Notes: generated by a model from the sequence alone, not told the origin. 64,000 nt of DNA from Globisporangium splendens (GCA_006386115.1 VFIW01000029.1:186001-250000); one strand, 5' to 3'. Shown: positions 9,313-20,804, counted from the stretch's first letter. Numbers and translations: made by a program.

Positions 9313-9330
9313 CCGCTCGAAGTGCTACCA
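9313..9330 (-). other. Primer-binding site of element 1
   Basis: Two bases inside the 5' LTR, the minus strand reads TGGTAGCACT followed by TCGAGCGG. This is the complement of a tRNA 3' end AGTGCTACCA. The implied U72-A73-CCA end fits the eukaryotic initiator tRNA-Met (A1:U72), but that identity is inferred. Element 2 has the same first 11 bases at 56679-56696. Confidence 0.7.
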
Positions 9331-9332
9331 GG

Positions 9333-9971
9333 TGTAAGAGGGCGCTGTTCACAACAGTCCCTCAAACACGGCACACACGCTTGTGCCAGAGGAAGCGATC
9401 TCCCGACTTGGAGGGAGGAAGAAGACTTGAGGGCTTGGAGGAAAATTTGCAACTGAATTGAAAAGGTTATGGTTCCTGTCGCTACTTACTGAAGAACCCC
9501 AAGGGCTCCTACACGTTTTATAACTAAAACCTAAATATACACAATAAAACCTATGAATATGATATATAAAACCTTGGGTACACTGAGGTTGAACCTACGG
9601 GATCTTCGAGAAACTTGAACTTCAAGTCTTGTATAAAATCCCTGCAAAGTGATTGGCTCGCGCCACTCACTTCAGGCGGCAGAGACACGTCGGTCTCATC
9701 ACCAGTGTTGTTTCCCCAAGTAGGAACCATCATTCACATGTCTAGAGTACTGTTGTGCGTAATCACGCCGAATCTCAATGATTGCGAGCGACCAACACTC
9801 AACTCAGACACAGATTGCTCTGGCGTCAGACGATGACGTCACCTGTGCATGTGGGGATCACTTTTATGTGCTTCACCCAATATCTTCGCACCCGCAATGC
9901 ACTTCCACAAGGTGGTGTGTGACACACACAAAGAGCCACCTTGCATGTAATGGCAGCCTTAGCCCATTACA
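9333..9971 (-). repeat. 5' LTR of element 1 (family A, subfamily A2)
   Basis: This 639-bp LTR reads TGTAAGAGGG...AGCCCATTACA on the plus strand. Its left part (R/U5 and the TATA region) is nearly identical to the other family-A LTRs. From about 9732 onward, in U3, it is strongly diverged, keeping only scattered blocks. These include TGACGTCA at 9834-9841 with a degenerate partner GGCGTCA near 9822-9828. The mismatch with the 3' LTR indicates recombination between subfamilies. Confidence 0.8.
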
Positions 9972-10167
9972 GCTGCCTGCTGCTTCCCACACTGCCTCAT
10001 AGCGAGCGGTCCCTGGGAATCTTTAGGTCAGCTTGAGAGTTTGACTTTCCCTCGGTTCTCGACCAAGCAGTCGACCCCTGCAACCCAAGAAAACAAGAAA
10101 TCACAAAAAAAAACTGCACTTTGAACCCAACAAAATCCAGCCAAGAAAATCCAGAAAAATATCAAGT

Positions 10168-12965
10168 TTGACCTACCCCTGCATTATGAAGACCTCAGCT
10201 GCCAACACCGAGTGGCGCAAGCAATGGCGTGCCAACTCATCACGCCAACAAGTGACCATCCCGACGGACGCAACTTTCGCGGAAGCAGAAAGGTCATTCC
10301 AAGATGAAGACCGCACAGCTGCGGAACGGAAGGCAGCTGCGTTGCGAGGCGTTCCCACGCCAGTGAACAGCGACCAGTGTTACCCAATGTGGATCCCCGC
10401 GAGAGACTTGACCTCCACATTTTCGGACACGGAGATCATGACCTCGTTGGGTGCTGACCAAAAGTCCACATTGTGGACCAACAGCATTGTGCACCTCCGC
10501 GACTTCAAAGTGATCCGAGGAAAGGGAGTGAGCTTCACGTGCACCGATCGAGAGATCTGCACGAAGCTGGGTAATCTGCAACTCACCGTCTGCGGACGGT
10601 CGTTCAAGATCCAACCCTACTCCAAGTACTCTCACTGGTACTATGTGGAGCTGCAACGCCTCGCAGATGATACTACTGATAGTATCATCTACGATTGGTT
10701 TGCAGCTCGCGGTGTACCTCCCGTGTACATCGCCCCTTCCCGGACTGCCAATGGACTGCAGTCACGCAATCGACGGGTCTACTTCAACCAGAAAGACCCC
10801 CCTGCAGTGGTGATGATCGGTGGCAAGGAACCTCTACGCCAGATCCAGTTCACTGCGTCTGGCTATTGTGTCGTCAGCCACCGTATCCAAGCCTATAACA
10901 AGAAGACCCCGCCGTTTCTATTGGAACGGCGCAAGACCAAGACCAACGAAGACCCGCCTGCTGTCGAAGCAAGCACCGATGCTACTTCGGACGCAGGTGC
11001 GCAGCTGACCACCCCAGCTGACACTGGTGGTGACTCGGATGCCGATATGGGATCGGACTCGGACATGACCTCGTTGTCTGTCAACCCATCCTCGATGTGG
11101 ACCTCCGAAGAGAAGAAGGTCACCATCCCCATCCCGCCTCTCTCAGATGTGTGCGACGCGTACCATCTGATCGAGAGGAGCAAGAAGATCATCTTCCCTA
11201 CGGTACCAGCGGATCAGGCGCAAGCCTTTCTGCTGCCACCATCCCAAACCACCTACCCGCTCGTCGCGTCTCACAACGTGTATGAGTGGATTACGCTGGG
11301 CTCGGAGGACGCGCCTATCTCTCCGGACATAGGCGTCACCCTCCACAACCACGACCGATCGCCTATCCGATCGCAAGTGACCCAAGTGGAAGGTCAGATC
11401 GAGGTGCAGCGCGCGACCATCGACTACAACGTTGAATCGATGTCTGTGGCGAGCCTGTGCAATTACATCCAGACGTTCCTTCAAGAGTTCGAGGAGGAGC
11501 CAAGCCCTGAAATGAGCATAGTCTTACTGCTGATGCGAAGCTCGGTCCCCGCTATCAGATCCTTCCCAGAGAAGTCAAGCGTCCTGAAGCTCTCAACACC
11601 TCGCCAGAGTTGGCGTTCTTCGTGGAAAAGCACCACACGAAGATTCGCAAGGCATCGAAGGCGTCCTCGCTTGCCGAGGTAGCGGAGCCGATGTTCAACG
11701 ACGAGAACACGGCACTTCTCAGCATCCTCCCTGACTGTCTAGCGACTGCAGACACGAAGGTCGCGAGCGTATTTGTAACCGGACACTTCCGTGTTACGCA
11801 GCATGGTACGTGTGTGAGGAAGCGTATTCAACGCTTCTCTCAAGGACTCTGTTCCGAGAGCGGTTGCCTGCTTCCTGCAGTGCAACAATCGGTTACCTAT
11901 AGGTCTCTATAGAGTAACCGTCGATAACCAAAGGCTTTAGTTAACGGTAAAAATGGAACTGTTTATTTGTTGGAGGTTGCCCTCTGTAGGACAACCTGGA
12001 TTATCTTTATGTAACTATGAACAATAGCAATCTCAAGTGTAATTACTCCCCATGGGGCAATGAGTGGCTATGAAAGACTAACGCTAGTTGTCTTATGTGA
12101 TTGGATGAGATGCATGTTCAATTATATCCAATCGGAGGCGCCGTCACTCAGACTGGCTGCCGGCTCCTCCGTGAAGGTTCGAGCAAGTACGACGAACCTC
12201 ATGGTTCGGTCTTAAACTTGTTGCGCGTACTCTACGTACTCGCAAGGTTCGGTTTGGTTGTGTGGCACAACACAAGTGCGTAACCATGTTACAGTGTAAC
12301 CCCGTTACAGTACTCAACATCGTCGAGGACGCCACGAATCCTGATCATGTCACGAAGAAGGCAGTGGAGTCACCCCTCGCCTTCAACAGCGCTCTGTCGC
12401 TCAAGATGGCAGGAAGCGGACGCGAGCTCTGCGATCTCGCGCAGCTGCATGTGATCAACCGCGTGTTGAGTGCGACCCAGCCGAGCGAAGACACGACGTT
12501 CAGTGCGAAGTGGAAGAAGCTGATGAAGACGACGGTCCCATCGAAGCGAGGCGACATGTTCAAGACGTGTGCCACGTGATGGAGATCGTCTGACCAAGTC
12601 GGCGAGCTGTCACGAGCGACGAAGGCTCTCGGGTTCTTCGAGCTCATGCTGATGTCAATCGCGCCGACGATCTTCAGCAACGACCACTGGATCCACTACA
12701 TCACTGGTCAGCCGGTGCAGTGGATCCCGCACACCACACGAGACTCCTCCACCCCAACACTCTCCTCATGCTCTTGCGGTCGGACCTTGGTGCGCACTGC
12801 TTGAGTCAATGGAACGAAGTGCAGTGGCAGGGGTACTTGCTCGACGACCTGGAAGAGCTTCGCAAGCTCGATGGGTACTACCCGGTCGACGAGTCGGTGT
12901 TGCAGCTCCGAGTTGTCGAGGGAGAGGTGGTACTGGTAGCGGGAGGCTTGGCCACTCGTTGCTAA
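10168..12965 (+). pseudogene. LINE ORF1 (nucleic-acid-binding-type protein), broken
   Basis: The first section (10168 to about 11515) reads about 450 residues, including a possible RRM/DUF4283-like stretch (YYVELQRLADDTTDSI... near 10640). A frameshift around 11515-11522 is followed by a good frame (LPREVKRPEALNTSPELAFF...) that runs into the solo LTR at 11774. Removing the LTR and one 5-bp duplication restores that frame exactly (TKVAS-VLNIVEDATNP). The frame continues past one TGA (about 12577). After another shift it ends as LSQWNEVQWQGYLLDDLEELR... with a stop at 12963-12965. The protein was therefore about 750 residues long. Function is inferred from position only. Confidence 0.6.
11774..12309. 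mobile_element. Solo LTR, family C, inside LINE ORF1
   Basis: This 536-bp element has TG...CA ends (TGTAACCGGACAC...CCCCGTTACA) and 5-bp flanking duplications, gtatt (11769-11773) and gtact (12310-12314), with one mismatch. It is a distant relative of LTR family B, sharing the opening TGTAACSGG and a GTGTG-GAGGAAGCG block. There is no internal sequence. Excision restores the LINE ORF1 frame. Confidence 0.8.
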
Positions 12966-13005
12966 ACCAACTCCAACCCAGACAACGTGGAGCAACGTTA
13001 GTGTC

Positions 13006-15437
13006 GTGTCCGTCAACACTAACGGCATCAAGAAGAACGGTCACCTATTTATCGACAGCGTGCTATCGAAACGCTCGGTGGCATGCGTCCAAGAAACCAA
13101 GTTGAGCGACAGAACGCATCTGTCCAAGTTCAAGTTCCACCTCGACTCGAGCTTCAAGCACCGAGCCTTTGTGAACGACCCGAACTGCCAGCTCGATCGA
13201 CCGACGCGAGGAAGGAGCAATGGAGTTCTCACGGTGCTCCACTCCGACTTCCCAGGCTTCGACACGGCGGAAGAGGTCTCTCGACTCTCAGTCCCTGGTC
13301 GGTATCTCGTTGTGAAGGTGATGGTCGAGTGTGCTCCCATCTACATCCACAACGTGTACGCGCCAGTGGACCAGCAAGAGAAACAACAATTCTTCTCGAG
13401 TCTGGACACCGAAGGGTTCGAGGATCAAGCGACGCATTTTGTGTTGGGAGATCTGAACACTCCTCTGGACCCCAGACTCGACTCGTCGTCTCCAGATCTA
13501 CGCTACGACCCCGGTCGGTCCAGCTGCTTGGAGTGGTTGGCGAAGCTGGGTGTGGTCGATGCGTGGCGGATCCACTACGACACCAAGCGAGTCTTCACTG
13601 GTCCCCTTCCGCGGAAGAACCGACTCGACTACATCTTGCTGTCGGAGGACTTCTACGAACGCTTCTACGACGACTCCAAGTACTTCCTGCCGAAGCATGC
13701 TGGCGACCACCTCGCACACAGTGTGAGCTTCCGGTCTGGTTCGCAGCTCCACGGTCGAGGGTACTGGAAGTTCCCTCGCTACCTCCTCGAGTACCCACTC
13801 GTGGTCTCGGCGATCGAGAAGGAGGCAGAGATGGTGCTCGACAAGCTTCGCACTTCGACATACCCTGGCAAGGTGTGGGAGAAGTGGAAGGAGAGCATCA
13901 AGTCCCAGCTCCAAGACGTGCAGAAGAAACTGCGGATGCAAGACACTGCTGCGATCGAAGAGGCTCAAGCGGCGTTGGACCAAGCGGCTGCTCGCTATCG
14001 AGGCGCGTCGACCGAGAACAACCGCAGCGAGTTCGAAGAAGCCATGAAGATGTACAAGGAGACGGTCACGAGGACAAGTCAATACAACCAGGACAGTGCG
14101 TTTGACTTCCAAGCGGCCAACTCTGAAAAGTCGACCAAGCACTTCTTCCGTCCACTGGACACGAGCTTGAGAAGGGTCTCGATCGAGGAGGTGGTGACAC
14201 CGAGTGGCAGTGTCTCATCGAATCCTCAAGAGATATCGCTTCGCTTCCTGGAACACTGGGGGTCCGAGATGGGAGATCCTGACAGTCCGGCAGGAAGAGC
14301 TCATCCACCCGACGAAACCATGCAATGCAACCTTCTCGACTCCATCGTCCGGTTCACGTCGGAGATGGATCGAGACATCCTGAATGCACCAGTCACATCT
14401 CACGATCTGGCGGATGCGATTCGACACATGAAGGCGACGTCGGCTCCTGACATGGACGGCTTGACTGCTGGTTTCTACCAGGTCGCTCCGGACGTCTTCG
14501 GTGAGTGTCTCAGTCTTGTCTTCAACGACCAACTTCGACGCGGGGTTCTGCTCCCTTCTCAGCGCAAGTCTGCCGTCGTGCTTCTCCACAAGAAAGGCTC
14601 GAGAGCACAACCAGGCAACTACCGACCGATCGCACTCATCCCGGTCGACGTCAAGGTTCTCTCGAAGGCTCTCACCTATCGACTGCAAAGTGTCGTACCG
14701 GACCTGGTCCACACGGATCAGAAAGGGTTCGTCAAAGGTCGATCGATCCACCACCATGTGCGGTTCCTCGCGGATCTGCAGGACTTGGTGACGAGTCGAG
14801 ACGAAGAAGCGTATGCGCTGTTCTTGGACTTCGAGAAGGCGTTCGACCGAGTGAACTGGGACTACATGTTCCGTGTGCTCGAGCGAATGGGGTGTGGTTC
14901 GGACTTTTTGCAGTGGGTGAGACTGCTGTACACCGAGCCGCAAGCGCACCTCGTCATCAACCAGAACATCCAGCCTGCGCTGTTTCCGACAGAGGAGTGA
15001 AGCAAGGCGACCCGCTCTCTGCGCTTCTCTTCCTTCTCACGATCGAGCCACTGGGAAACCTGCTGCGGTCCCACGAAGAGTTCGGAGTGTGCCTCACCGA
15101 GGATCACACATCCACCAGTGTCTTCTTCGCGGACGACACGACTCTCCTGGGAGGCTCCATTGCGAGTGTGCAAGCGCAGCTTGAGCTCGTGGAGGAGTAC
15201 TGCAACGGGTCTGGCGCGAAATTGAACCTTGGCAAGTCGAACCTGATGGCGCTGAACCGTAACGAGATCTGTCCCCAGCTCCCTGGTGTGCATGTGCTTG
15301 GTCGAGCCGAGTCGGTCAAGTTCCTCGGGATCCCCTTCAGTCACTCGCCAGTCAACGTTCTGGATGCTCGGTTGTTGGATGCCAGACCTCGGGCAACCTG
15401 TTGGTCTCGATCTTCCTCGACCCGGCTACTGGCTTGA
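13006..15437 (+). pseudogene. LINE ORF2: APE endonuclease and reverse transcriptase, frameshifted
   Basis: The N-terminal endonuclease/exonuclease/phosphatase domain shows NTNGIKK, CVQETKLS, NVYAPVD, GDLNTPLD, DYILL and GDHLAHSV. Reverse transcriptase follows, with GNYRPIALIPVDVK, QKGFVKGRSI, LFLDFEKAFDRV and, after a shift at about 14990, RGVKQGDPLSALLF, FFADDTTLL and LNLGKSNLM. ORF2 is open upstream of 13006 without an ATG, past the ORF1 stop, so translation may have depended on frameshifting or reinitiation. The 1-nt shift and the abrupt end at 15437 make it inactive. Confidence 0.88.
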
Positions 15438-15903
15438 GTAAACTCGGATTTGCGCTGCACAAAGGCGTGACGGTACTCACGTACTTGTTCACGCAGCTTC
15501 ATATCACCATCGCCGAACGATTCTTTCTAGGAATGCACCGGCTAAAGTTGCCCAGCGGCCACGAAGCTCCAAACTGCGACTTTGCAGTTACGTCCGCCGA
15601 ACGCTGCTCGGAACTATTCAATACTTGTTGTATTGTCCCCAGACTCAAAGGAACAGATAATAATATCGTCCTTGGCAAAAAGTAATAATTCCATGATGCA
15701 TGTTGAGCATTTGTACATAAAGGAACATTATGATTTGAAACAATCGACATCAACGAAACATTTAGATTGTTTTGTTTTTTTCACATTTTGGAGAGGTTTT
15801 GAAAAACTCGTTTTCTCTTTGGCACAGGATACAAAGAATATATTCGACACTGATGACGGGACTTTTCAAGAAACCGTATATAACTCAAACAACGCAATTA
15901 TCA

Positions 15904-16383
15904 CCGATATTGAATGATTTTTTTCCGAGCGCTGCTGCCGAGGTCAAGTCCATCGCATCCAAGGACTCTGTTGTCCTCATGGCTGACACTGAGAAGGAGC
16001 AGACCGAGGGGGAAGAAGCGGACACAGCTGAGTACAAAGGCGTGTTTGCGTGGAAGTACGTCGTGCTGGTCGTTTCGTCCGTCGCGCTGCAAGTCCACTT
16101 TCTCGACCCCACCGATTTCATCGGCGCGTCCTGCATTACAATGAGCTGCATCACCCTGCCGATCACATTCTACCTGAAAAAATTGTAGCCCAAAGTCCCG
16201 ATGTACGAAAAGATCCCAGCGATCCTTGTTATCATCGTCTGCTTCGTTCTCAATGGCTACGTCACACACACTTCGGGCAAGGCGCTTTTCCGTCCCGAGG
16301 ACTCGGATCTCGAGATCGTGTTCCCTTTCTGCAAAGCTGAAGACCAGCGCGAGATCTGCTGCAGTGCCACTGCAAGCGTATAG
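15904..16383 (+). pseudogene. AAAP-type amino-acid permease, C-terminal fragment
   Basis: A hydrophilic stretch (MADTEKEQTEGEEADTAEYKG) precedes three membrane segments: WKYVVLVVSSVALQVHF, IGASCITMSCITLPITFYL and IPAILVIIVCFVLNGYV. The order resembles the last helices of amino acid/auxin permease-type transporters. An in-frame TAG at 16186-16188 sits where a Trp is likely, before PKVPMYEKIP, and the N-terminal two thirds are missing. Family assignment is from the pattern only; it is a relic beside the LINE. Confidence 0.55.
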
Positions 16384-16566
16384 AGATGGTGCCAAACATT
16401 GGGATAGTTGACATACGCGTTTACTGAAGTTAGTCATGTGAGTGGACTCTCACGCTAAAGAGCACTGTGTAGACAAAGAAAAGGACGCACGATGTTCTTA
16501 AGAAAGCAAACAGCGATCTCACGCTGATAAGCCAGTGCTTTGAAGGTGCACGTGTCGCTAGAAAAT

Positions 16567-17601
16567 TTAGAATCGGCCGCTGCGATCATGTGGAGCCGAA
16601 TAGTCGATGAATGGACCAGCCGGTCGGTCGATTTCGTACTCACCGTAGTTCTCGAACATGAGCTTGAGGTGCGGCTCGTACACCGTGCGCTTGATTTCAG
16701 GAATCTGGTACACGTCGCGAAGGTACTGTGACCATAACACAACAAGTCAGTCAGTCACTTGCAATTTTCACACGCCAGTCTCACAAACGCAACTCGGTGG
16801 ACGCAAACATACATTCACAATGTTGGGGTAGTCCTTGAGGTTGTACTTGGACGAGACGCGTTGGGCATAGTCGACACGCAAAAACGACTGGAACAGCCGA
16901 ATATCGGACTCCGTGATCTGCTCGTTGCTCGTGAGGTATCGCTGCGTCGTCAACAAGTCTTCTAGCTCCTGGACGACGTTAAAGAACTTTGCGAGATCCT
17001 CTTCAAACGTGGCCTTCTTTGGTGCAACGGCAATTTTATAGGAGCCAATGCTCAGCTTCGCAAGCAATCCATCGTTCATAGCTTCCACTCGCGCCTTCAG
17101 CGCCTCGGGGATGACCGCGAACGCACTCTTGGGCGCCAAGTCGCCGAAACCCGTGTCGAAAATGCGCACCATATCGGCCGACTCACTCGACACGATCGTT
17201 TGCGTCGCCTTGTCCCAGAGCAGCGGCACCGTGTACCGCGTGGGCTCTGGAGACACGCGTTCGTACAGATCGCGCACAAACTTGGCGTGGTTCACAGTGT
17301 CCGGGATGCACCCTTCCGTCGCGTACTCCTTGCCGTTGAAGCCAACAAACGTGGCGCTTGTCGACGGATCTGCAAACGTCCATCCGCGGTGCTCATCGCT
17401 CGGGTCGTCGGGCTTGGTGAACTGGAACACCGGGTGCGCCACGGAGACGTCGATGATGCGGTCGAGACCCTTGAGGTAGAGCGCCGAGAGCGCGCGGCAC
17501 GCAAACGGGCACGAGAGCGTGATGTACAGGTGGTAGCGACCGGCTTCAGCGGGGAACTGTGCATCGGGTGCAGTCGAGATCACGTGGCGGTACGAGGTCA
17601 T
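16567..17601 (-). CDS. Glutathionyl-hydroquinone reductase / GST omega-like protein (copy 1)
   Basis: Exon 1 is 17601-16813, the intron 16812-16726 (GTATGT...CACAG, 87 nt), and exon 2 16725-16567, giving 315 aa. The product resembles the ECM4/YqjG class of GST-fold enzymes, which reduce glutathionyl-hydroquinones with GSH. Matching features are the thioredoxin-fold cysteine in TLSCPFACRAL, then DVSVAHPVF, GWTFADPS, KFVRDLYE, VPLLWDKATQTIVSSESADMVR, and a helical domain ending DYPNIVN-YLRDVYQIPEI. I chose ATG 17601 because it aligns with the N-terminus of copy 2 and because a CATTCTCCA initiator-like motif (17645-17660, minus strand) lies between it and the upstream in-frame ATG at 17679. It faces copy 2 head to head. 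Confidence 0.85.
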
Positions 17602-18268
17602 TTTGGATTGGAGCTGCTGAGGCACGTTGACTTGGCTTGCTTTTGAACTGGAGAATGCGAGACTGAGGAGATACTGCAATGGCGTCCTGTAGTTGGTGGC
17701 AGTGCACGCGGATACTGCTCAGAGATGCATGGATGCTGGGATTTGAAGCTGAGCGGACGTTGCACTTTCTGATCAGCTCATCGAGCGCGTCATGAGGATC
17801 GCGGCTTCCGATTCGCATGCTGCAACATGCGGAAAAGCCAACATGGCTGCCATTTGGGTGGCAAGAAGGATCTAAACCTCTGTACACTTGCTGAACGATG
17901 GAGTTGCTAAACAAAAGAGAGTCAATTGAACCTTCTTAAATCGTGTGTGTACTCTAAGCTGATCGAATGGAGTCTCTGATCGCGTGAAAATTCGAACATA
18001 CACTTGTGGGGCACAAAACGTACCCTTAGGAAATACCCCATATTTATCACCAATACCAGTACTATACCGGCATTCTACCGGTATTGATGCTGGGACGTTT
18101 CTGCGTTGATTCGCAAACATGGGTCAACCATGTCATCCGTCGCCATGGAGGACGCACAAACAAAAGCGCACTCCTCCTTCGTCCCCAATTGCAGCAACAA
18201 ACAGCACCAGAAGCTGTTGCACTGACTCAGAGTAGCAGCGCAACAGCCCACTACAGTAGAGAAACCCC
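17602..18268. promoter_or_regulatory. Divergent promoter region of the two reductase genes
   Basis: About 670 bp separate the two start codons. On the minus side a partial Inr+FPR match (CATTCTCCAGTT core) lies at 17645-17660. Around 18055-18085 is a short repeat, accagtactataccgg / ctaccggtattg. Nothing coding was recognised. Confidence 0.4.
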
Positions 18269-19422
18269 ATGGCGTCGCTGCGCAATTTCATCCAAAACAG
18301 CCCCGGTGCGCGGTATCCGCCAGGTACGAGTGCGTGTCATCAACTTTGGTGTCGGGGACCAAGGATCTGTGGTGCACGTGCTGATGTCTTCTCTTGTATG
18401 TAAATTTACATGCTCTATAGAGAAAGACCGGTATCACCTGTACGTGTCGCTCGCGTGTCCGTTTGCATGCCGCGTCGTCGCGGTGCTCAACCTGAAGGGG
18501 CTCCAGGACATCATCAGCGTCTCGGTGGTGCACCCGCTGTTCCAGCGCACGCGACCGGATGACCCCAACGACACGCACAACGGCTGGGCGTTTGTTGATC
18601 CAGAGGTCACGCCGTCCCTGCCTGGGCCGACGGGGATTGGCAAGTATTCGTCCAAGGGATGCAGCCCGGACCCAGTCATGAACGCCAAGTTTGTGCGCGA
18701 CCTGTACGAGTTTGCCAAGACCGCACCGACGCGATTCTCCGTGCCGCTGCTCTGGGACAAACACACGAACACGGTCGTCTCGAACGAGTCTGCCGACATG
18801 GTGCGCATGTTCAATACGGAGTTTGAGGACCTCGCTCCGTCGAAAATCAACTTGTACCCCTCCGCTCTCAGGAACGAGATCGACGAAGTGAACGAATGGG
18901 TCACGGAGCACATCAACAACGGCGTCTACAAAGTCGGGTTCGCGACCACGCAGCAAGGGTACGATACCGCAGTGCGGAATCTGTACACGGTGGTCGACCG
19001 CATGGAGGAGATTCTGTCCAAGCAGCGGTATCTCGTCGGCTCGCAGATCACCGAGGCAGACTTGCGGCTCTTTGAGACACTCATCCGCTTTGACGAAGTG
19101 TACGTGGTGCAGTTCAAGGCCAACGGGAAGCTCATCCAGGACTACCCAAACCTGTTCAACGTACGTGTTCTCAGCTTGGCACTGCTGCCTCATGATGACA
19201 CTGATCTATCTGTTCATTTGGCATTGACATGCGTTCTTTATTTTTTTATAGTACCTGAAAGATCTGTACCAAGTCCCAGAGATCGGGGCGACCGTCAACA
19301 TGGACCACATCAAGTCCAGCTACTTTGGCTCGCAGCTCAATATGAATCCGTTCGGCATCGTCCCAGCAGGACCAAACGTCGACTACGCCTCTCCCCACGA
19401 CCGCGACCGCTTTTCGAAATGA
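18269..19422 (+). CDS. Glutathionyl-hydroquinone reductase / GST omega-like protein (copy 2)
   Basis: There are three exons: 18269-18323, 18421-19160 and 19252-19422, with GT-AG introns of 97 and 91 nt (321 aa). ATG 18269 opens MASLRNFIQNSPGARYPP and splices in phase to EKDRYHLYVSLACPFACR. Motifs match copy 1: the active-site Cys in LACPFACR, VSVVHPLF, GWAFVDPE, KFVRDLYE, VPLLWDK, NESADMVRMFN, and the intron between DYPNLFN and YLKDLYQVPEI at the identical site. The extra 5' intron and a different N-terminus distinguish it from copy 1. The divergent paralogue pair is probably an old inverted duplication. The open frame upstream of 18269 is intron or UTR read-through and not coding. Confidence 0.87.
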
Positions 19423-20804
19423 GAAAAAGCAGGGGATAGCAGACCCAATGCATGACAAATTGCTTGGCTTTCCACAGGATTGCAAGTTTTTGTCCTCCTG
19501 CCTGGTTTTGTTGTGGCCAAAGTCAAAGTTTAGAGGATCTGGGGATTTGTTGTATGTCTATGCAAATGTATCATTGTGTTTTAGTGCGCTTACTTTGCTC
19601 CATGCGCATGAACAGTCAAATTGAGCAGCAGACTGCAGACGAAGCTGCAAAGGGCTGGATTTTGCTCCAACGACAGTACGATTTCGCCGTGCGTCTGCGG
19701 TATGGACGACAGGTGTAAACAGCGCGTGGCACCGAGATTGTGCATTGCGGGTGCGTTGTAGTGCTACGTTTCCACTTCAATTTCCTAGTCGCAACCGAAT
19801 CGCACTGCTCTGCAACGTTTTTCTCACACAAGCTCAGCTGAACGAGGTCCACAGGCATACTCCATGCAAGATGCCACTCTCGTGTGTTGTTCTCTCTCCC
19901 TCTTGTAACGGAACTGTGACCATTGTAGCCCCGTGATGGTAGTCAAGAGGAACCTGATTACTCTTTCGTCAGGGTCAATCCGTCAAAGCCATTAAACACG
20001 CAGCTTATGTGCATGCGAGCTGTATTCTCAGGCTTCGTTTCGATGTGGCTGAAGCCACAGAGCTTCTTGGATTCTTTCGTATGATCAAGTCAATGAGTTG
20101 TTCGTTTTCGAGTATGTTTACTTTCATCCACGCCCACAAATTGTTGGTAGAACGCACAAACGCTGATACAAGCATCGCGGCACTGGATTCTGTCCTTATG
20201 ACGCATGGTTTGCTTGTGTGTTCGCTTGCCGTTTGGACAACAATGCTCAGCACCACCCGCGTAAGCACCGAGAATGAAGACGAGCGTGTGGCGGTGCAAG
20301 AGTTTCACCAGCGCCATTTCTCCAGTGCAAACTGCCTGGTCGCATTGTACAAACCCCGTCTTTTTCTCTCACCATGCACGAGCCTGAGGCTGATGTCTCT
20401 GATGAGAGTCTCGTGTCGTCGCCTCGTTGCTTATGCCATTGGGGGACTGGGTCACTGCAGTCAGCTCCGCGTCATCACTACCGCATTTGTAACGGGAATG
20501 CCTGATTACTCCCGACGGCGGCACTGCGGCCGAAGCAATCCGCCGCATAATCGCCGCCGCTGGCTCCCAAAGTTGACACATCGTCCGAGTGGATACATTC
20601 GTCAGCCATGAGTGGATTCTTTAGTCCGTGCTATGATTGGCTGAAACTTGTCGCAGAAGCTCCTCTGATTGGCTTTTATGGTGTAAATATGTCAGAGTGA
20701 TGGTAAGGACCAGCATCCCCACTGCAGAGTGAATGCGCAATAGCCAAACATACACTCACACACACACACTCGCACATTGCCAAGAGCTCAGCACGCATTC
20801 GCTC
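19423..20804. other. Intergenic region
   Basis: No supportable gene was found. A 17-base match to the start of LTR family B (TGTAACGGGAATGCC preceded by TT) occurs at 20486-20502 without the rest of an LTR. A (CA)n run lies at 20752-20770, just upstream of the next promoter. Confidence 0.4.

Larger units (their letters stand above)
2328..9971 (-). mobile_element. Ty3/Gypsy chromovirus element 1 (LTR-gag-PR-RT-RH-IN-chromodomain-LTR)
   Basis: This is a nearly complete element on the minus strand. It has a 5' LTR (9333-9971), a primer-binding site (9313-9330), gag (9291-8164), protease (8323-7508), pol (7372-3395) with a C-terminal chromodomain, a polypurine tract (2976-2990) and a 3' LTR (2328-2975). 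It also carries an antisense ORF at its 3' end. The flanks do not match as a target duplication (cccac on the left, gctgc on the right). The two LTRs belong to different U3 subfamilies, so the element appears to be a recombinant. It interrupts the Copia ORF on the left and abuts a LINE leader on the right. Confidence 0.9.
9972..15690 (+). mobile_element. Decayed LINE (non-LTR retrotransposon), 3' end unclear
   Basis: A leader (9972-10167) precedes a long ORF1 and an ORF2 with an APE-type endonuclease and a reverse transcriptase. ORF1 is interrupted by a solo LTR, a stop and frameshifts. ORF2 has a frameshift at about 14990. After the RT motifs (to about 15437) the reading becomes unclear. A weak frame at 15401-15685 may be the degraded C-terminus. 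No poly(A) tail or target duplication was recognised. Confidence 0.8.

Noticed and set aside
13083..14105. 340-codon plus-strand ORF overlapping the LINE endonuclease
   Set aside because: Arg/Pro/Ser-rich shadow frame of ORF2, which shows all endonuclease motifs.
15401..15685. Separate gene after the LINE RT
   Set aside because: A short frame without recognisable domain directly downstream of the broken RT; more likely degraded LINE C-terminus or non-coding.
20486..20502. Possible LTR-B insertion (TGTAACGGGAATGCC)
   Set aside because: Only 17 bases match. No other LTR sequence, terminal end or target duplication follows.
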